A DNA stretch of 8,027 nt from Hohaiivirga sp031547465 (GTDB lineage Bacteria; Pseudomonadota; Alphaproteobacteria; Rhizobiales; Beijerinckiaceae), in NCBI GenBank assembly GCA_031547465.1, contig JAVBRX010000170.1:1-8027 (forward strand), in the 5' to 3' direction. The position numbers and the translations under genes were made by a program. Below, piece by piece: positions 6,536-8,027 of this stretch (position 1 is its first letter; the number at the start of each line of letters is the position of its first letter). The notes below the pieces were generated by a model. The model saw nothing but the letters and a program-made list of their open reading frames with translations. It was not told where the DNA came from and did not search any database.

Positions 6536-6552
6536 TGACCACACTCTGGTCA
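6536..6552. promoter_or_regulatory. Perfect palindrome TGACCA-CACTC-TGGTCA, candidate operator for pflB
   Basis: Two exact 6-bp arms are separated by 5 bp, a 17-bp site of the size bound by Crp/Fnr-type dimers. Its centre is about 200 bp upstream of the pflB ATG. It is not a canonical FNR or CRP box. Eleven of its bases recur upstream of fhs at 1811-1821. The Crp/Fnr protein encoded at 966-1670, which has an atypical recognition helix, is a natural candidate binder, but this is inference. Confidence 0.45.
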
Positions 6553-6635
6553 GGTATGCAAAAAAACTGCTTGATGAATGGGTTATCCTTGTCTCACACT
6601 ATAGGGACTGAACGCGGGACCACAGGATAACATCA

Positions 6636-6686
6636 ATGGGGAACCGACATACCGCGCTCAGGAACGCGCCGCCGCAACCCGAATAA
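6636..6686 (+). CDS. Possible 16-codon leader peptide upstream of pflB
   Basis: An ATG at 6636 opens a frame reading MGNRHTALRNAPPQPE that stops at TAA 6684-6686, inside the loop of the terminator-like hairpin. AGGA at 6624-6627 lies 8 nt ahead of the ATG, an acceptable SD. The peptide contains APPQP, a proline-rich stretch that could slow ribosomes. Ribosomes on this frame would cover the rising arm of the hairpin. Short frames of this length are common by chance, so this is tentative. Confidence 0.2.
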   Translation: MGNRHTALRNAPPQPE

Positions 6687-6703
6687 GGTTCGGCGCGTTT
6701 TAT
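6663..6703 (+). terminator. Terminator-like hairpin in the pflB leader (candidate attenuator)
   Basis: AACGCGCCG (6663-6671) pairs perfectly with CGGCGCGTT (6691-6699). AACC (6676-6679) pairs with GGTT (6687-6690) inside it, around a 7-nt loop, leaving CCGC bulged. The descending arm runs straight into TTTTATT (6697-6703). This looks like a rho-independent terminator on the plus strand. The only plus-strand gene ending upstream is the MFS gene 1.8 kb away, so it cannot be that gene's terminator and instead lies 40 bp ahead of pflB. Confidence 0.5.
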
Positions 6704-6742
6704 TGCGGAGGACCGGATAATCGGCAGCCGTAAGGACACGCA

Positions 6743-8027
6743 ATGTCGGATACAAATTCCAACGAGACGAAATACGCCAAGGCTTGGCGCAACTTTACCG
6801 CGGGCGACTGGAAACTGGGCATCGATGTCCGGGGATTTATCGTCAGCAACATTACTCCATATGAAGGCGATGCGAAGTTCCTCAAACCTGCTACCAAACG
6901 CACACAAGCGATCTGGGGCAAGTTGAGCGAAATGTTCGTGGCCGAGCGCGAACGCGGCGTCCTCGACATATCGCAGATCCCCTCCTCTATCACCGCCCAT
7001 GAGCCGGGCTACATCGACCGTGACAACGAGGTTATCGTCGGCTTGCAGACGGAAGCGCCGTTGAAGCGGGCAATCTTCCCGAACGGTGGCTGGCGCATGG
7101 TCGAAAGCGGGCTGGAGGCCTTTGGCTTCCCCGTCGATCAATCCGTCAAGGAAATCTACGAGAAATATCGCAAGACTCACAATCAGGGTGTGTTCGACGT
7201 CTATCCGGAGGATGTCCTGAAAGCGCGCCGCTCGCATATCGTCACCGGTCTACCCGACGCTTACGGGCGCGGGCGTATCATTGGCGATTACCGCCGGGTC
7301 GCCCTTTACGGTATCGACCGCCTGATCGAGGCGAAGAAGGCGGAAAAGCATTCTATCGACGCCCAGCCCTGTTCGGACGAGATCATCCGCGACCGAGAGG
7401 AGCTTTCTGAGCAGATTCGCGCCCTCGGCGAGTTGAAGCAAATGGCGAAGGCTTACGGCTACGATATTTCCGGTCCGGCAACCAATGCCTGCGAAGCAGT
7501 GCAATGGCTGTATTTCAGTTACCTTGCCGCCGTGAAAGAGCAGAACGGCGCGGCGATGTCGCTTGGCCGCACCTCGACCTTCCTTGATATCTTCATCGAG
7601 CGCGACCTGCGCGAGGGAACCATCACCGAGGAACAGGCGCAGGAGATGATCGATGATTTCGTCATCAAGCTGCGCATCGTTCGCGTCCTGCGCACACCGG
7701 AATACGATGCCCTGTTTTCGGGCGATCCGACCTGGGTGACGGAATCGCTCGGCGGCATGGCGCAAGATGGGCGCACTCTCGTCACCAAGACGAGTTTCCG
7801 CTACCTGCAAACCCTCTACAATCTCGGCCCGGCCCCCGAACCGAACATGACGGTGTTCTGGTCGCCGAGCCTGCCGGAAGGGTTCAAGAAGTTCTGCGCC
7901 CAGGTTTCGATCGACACCAGTTCGATTCAGTACGAATCTGACGAACTGATGCGCCCGGCCTGGGGCGACGACACCGCCATCGCCTGTTGCGTGTCGGCGA
8001 TGCGCGTCGGCAAGCAGATGCAATTGT
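6743..8027 (+). CDS. pflB: Pyruvate formate-lyase (formate C-acetyltransferase), N-terminal 428 residues; 3' end off the window
   Basis: A cytoplasmic glycyl-radical enzyme converting pyruvate and CoA to acetyl-CoA and formate under anaerobic conditions. The translation follows E. coli PflB closely. Shared stretches include YRKTHNQGVFDVYPEDV, TGLPDAYGRGRIIGDYRRVA, GYDISGPATNA, NGAAMSLGRTSTFLD, SFRYLQTLYNLGP and VSIDTSSIQYE. The catalytic pair IACCVS is at Cys415-Cys416, matching E. coli Cys418-Cys419. The window ends about a dozen codons later, so the radical glycine near the C-terminus and any downstream activase gene cannot be checked. A full protein would be about 750-760 residues. The start is ATG 6743 with SD AAGGA (6732-6736) 6 nt ahead. 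The motif match argues for true PflB rather than a glycerol/diol dehydratase or choline lyase. Regulation probably involves the upstream palindrome and leader hairpin. Confidence 0.97.
   Translation, partial: MSDTNSNETKYAKAWRNFTAGDWKLGIDVRGFIVSNITPYEGDAKFLKPATKRTQAIWGKLSEMFVAERERGVLDISQIPSSITAHEPGYIDRDNEVIVGLQTEAPLKRAIFPNGGWRMVESGLEAFGFPVDQSVKEIYEKYRKTHNQGVFDVYPEDVLKARRSHIVTGLPDAYGRGRIIGDYRRVALYGIDRLIEAKKAEKHSIDAQPCSDEIIRDREELSEQIRALGELKQMAKAYGYDISGPATNACEAVQWLYFSYLAAVKEQNGAAMSLGRTSTFLDIFIERDLREGTITEEQAQEMIDDFVIKLRIVRVLRTPEYDALFSGDPTWVTESLGGMAQDGRTLVTKTSFRYLQTLYNLGPAPEPNMTVFWSPSLPEGFKKFCAQVSIDTSSIQYESDELMRPAWGDDTAIACCVSAMRVGKQMQL

Larger units (their letters stand above)
6424..6742. promoter_or_regulatory. 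Divergent control region between the exporter permease and pflB
   Basis: A 319-bp gap with no ordinary gene. From left to right it has a strong hairpin at 6453-6482, the TGACCA-N5-TGGTCA palindrome at 6536-6552, an A7 run near 6560-6566, a spaced inverted repeat (6571-6588 with 6625-6636), a possible -10 TATAGG at 6600-6605, a short possible leader ORF at 6636-6686, and a terminator-like hairpin ending in TTTTATT at 6663-6703. An SD-like GGAGG at 6707-6711 has no start codon at a suitable distance. No convincing -35/-10 pair was found for pflB, as expected of an activator-dependent promoter. Confidence 0.6.

Noticed and set aside
6571..6584. TTGAT-N4 as an FNR box
   Set aside because: The right half is GGGTT rather than ATCAA; only a half-site is present.
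6594..6608. CACTATAGGGA resembling the end of a T7-phage promoter
   Set aside because: The upstream part of a T7 promoter is absent and no phage polymerase context exists; a chance match.
6599..7237. 212-codon minus-strand frame opposite the pflB start
   Set aside because: It overlaps pflB, whose translation matches the family over its whole visible length; the antisense frame has no recognisable features.
7250..8023. 257-codon minus-strand frame opposite pflB
   Set aside because: Antisense to conserved pflB sequence including the Cys-Cys site; a codon-composition artefact.

Overview
The window reads as a fermentation and one-carbon segment from a fairly GC-rich proteobacterium. An alphaproteobacterium able to grow anaerobically is my guess, from codon choice and gene content only; there is no rRNA or other marker gene. 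Six protein genes plus two non-coding control regions fill the 8 kb, and the first and last genes are cut by the window edges. No tRNA, rRNA, CRISPR array, insertion sequence or phage gene was seen.

Layout. Bases 1-932 (minus strand) hold the N-terminal two thirds of tyrosine phenol-lyase (tpl). Just upstream of it, on the same strand (966-1670), is a Crp/Fnr-superfamily regulator resembling CprK. A 284-bp divergent control region (1671-1954), rich in inverted repeats, separates these from formate-tetrahydrofolate ligase (fhs, 1955-3634) and a YbjJ-like MFS transporter (3653-4810) on the plus strand. Converging on them from the right (minus strand) is an ABC exporter pair: ATPase 4827-5570 and permease 5581-6423, of the Wzm/Wzt-KpsMT polysaccharide type. 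A second divergent control region (6424-6742) carries a perfect TGACCA-N5-TGGTCA palindrome and a terminator-like hairpin. It leads into pyruvate formate-lyase (pflB, 6743 to beyond 8027), which is cut just after its catalytic Cys-Cys pair.

How the genes fit together. Tpl splits L-tyrosine into phenol, ammonia and pyruvate. PflB splits pyruvate with CoA into acetyl-CoA and formate. Fhs attaches formate to tetrahydrofolate at the cost of ATP (or gains ATP in reverse). Three of the six genes are therefore consecutive steps from tyrosine to a C1-folate. The fhs and pflB upstream regions share the 11-mer CACTCTGGTCA, and a CprK-like regulator, from a family known to sense phenolic compounds, sits next to the phenol-producing enzyme. 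The most interesting reading is a small phenol- or redox-responsive regulon linking these steps. The ABC exporter has no obvious link to that chemistry.

Limits. Family calls rest on remembered homologues and visible motifs; no search was run. Regulatory calls are pattern-based and much less certain than the gene calls.
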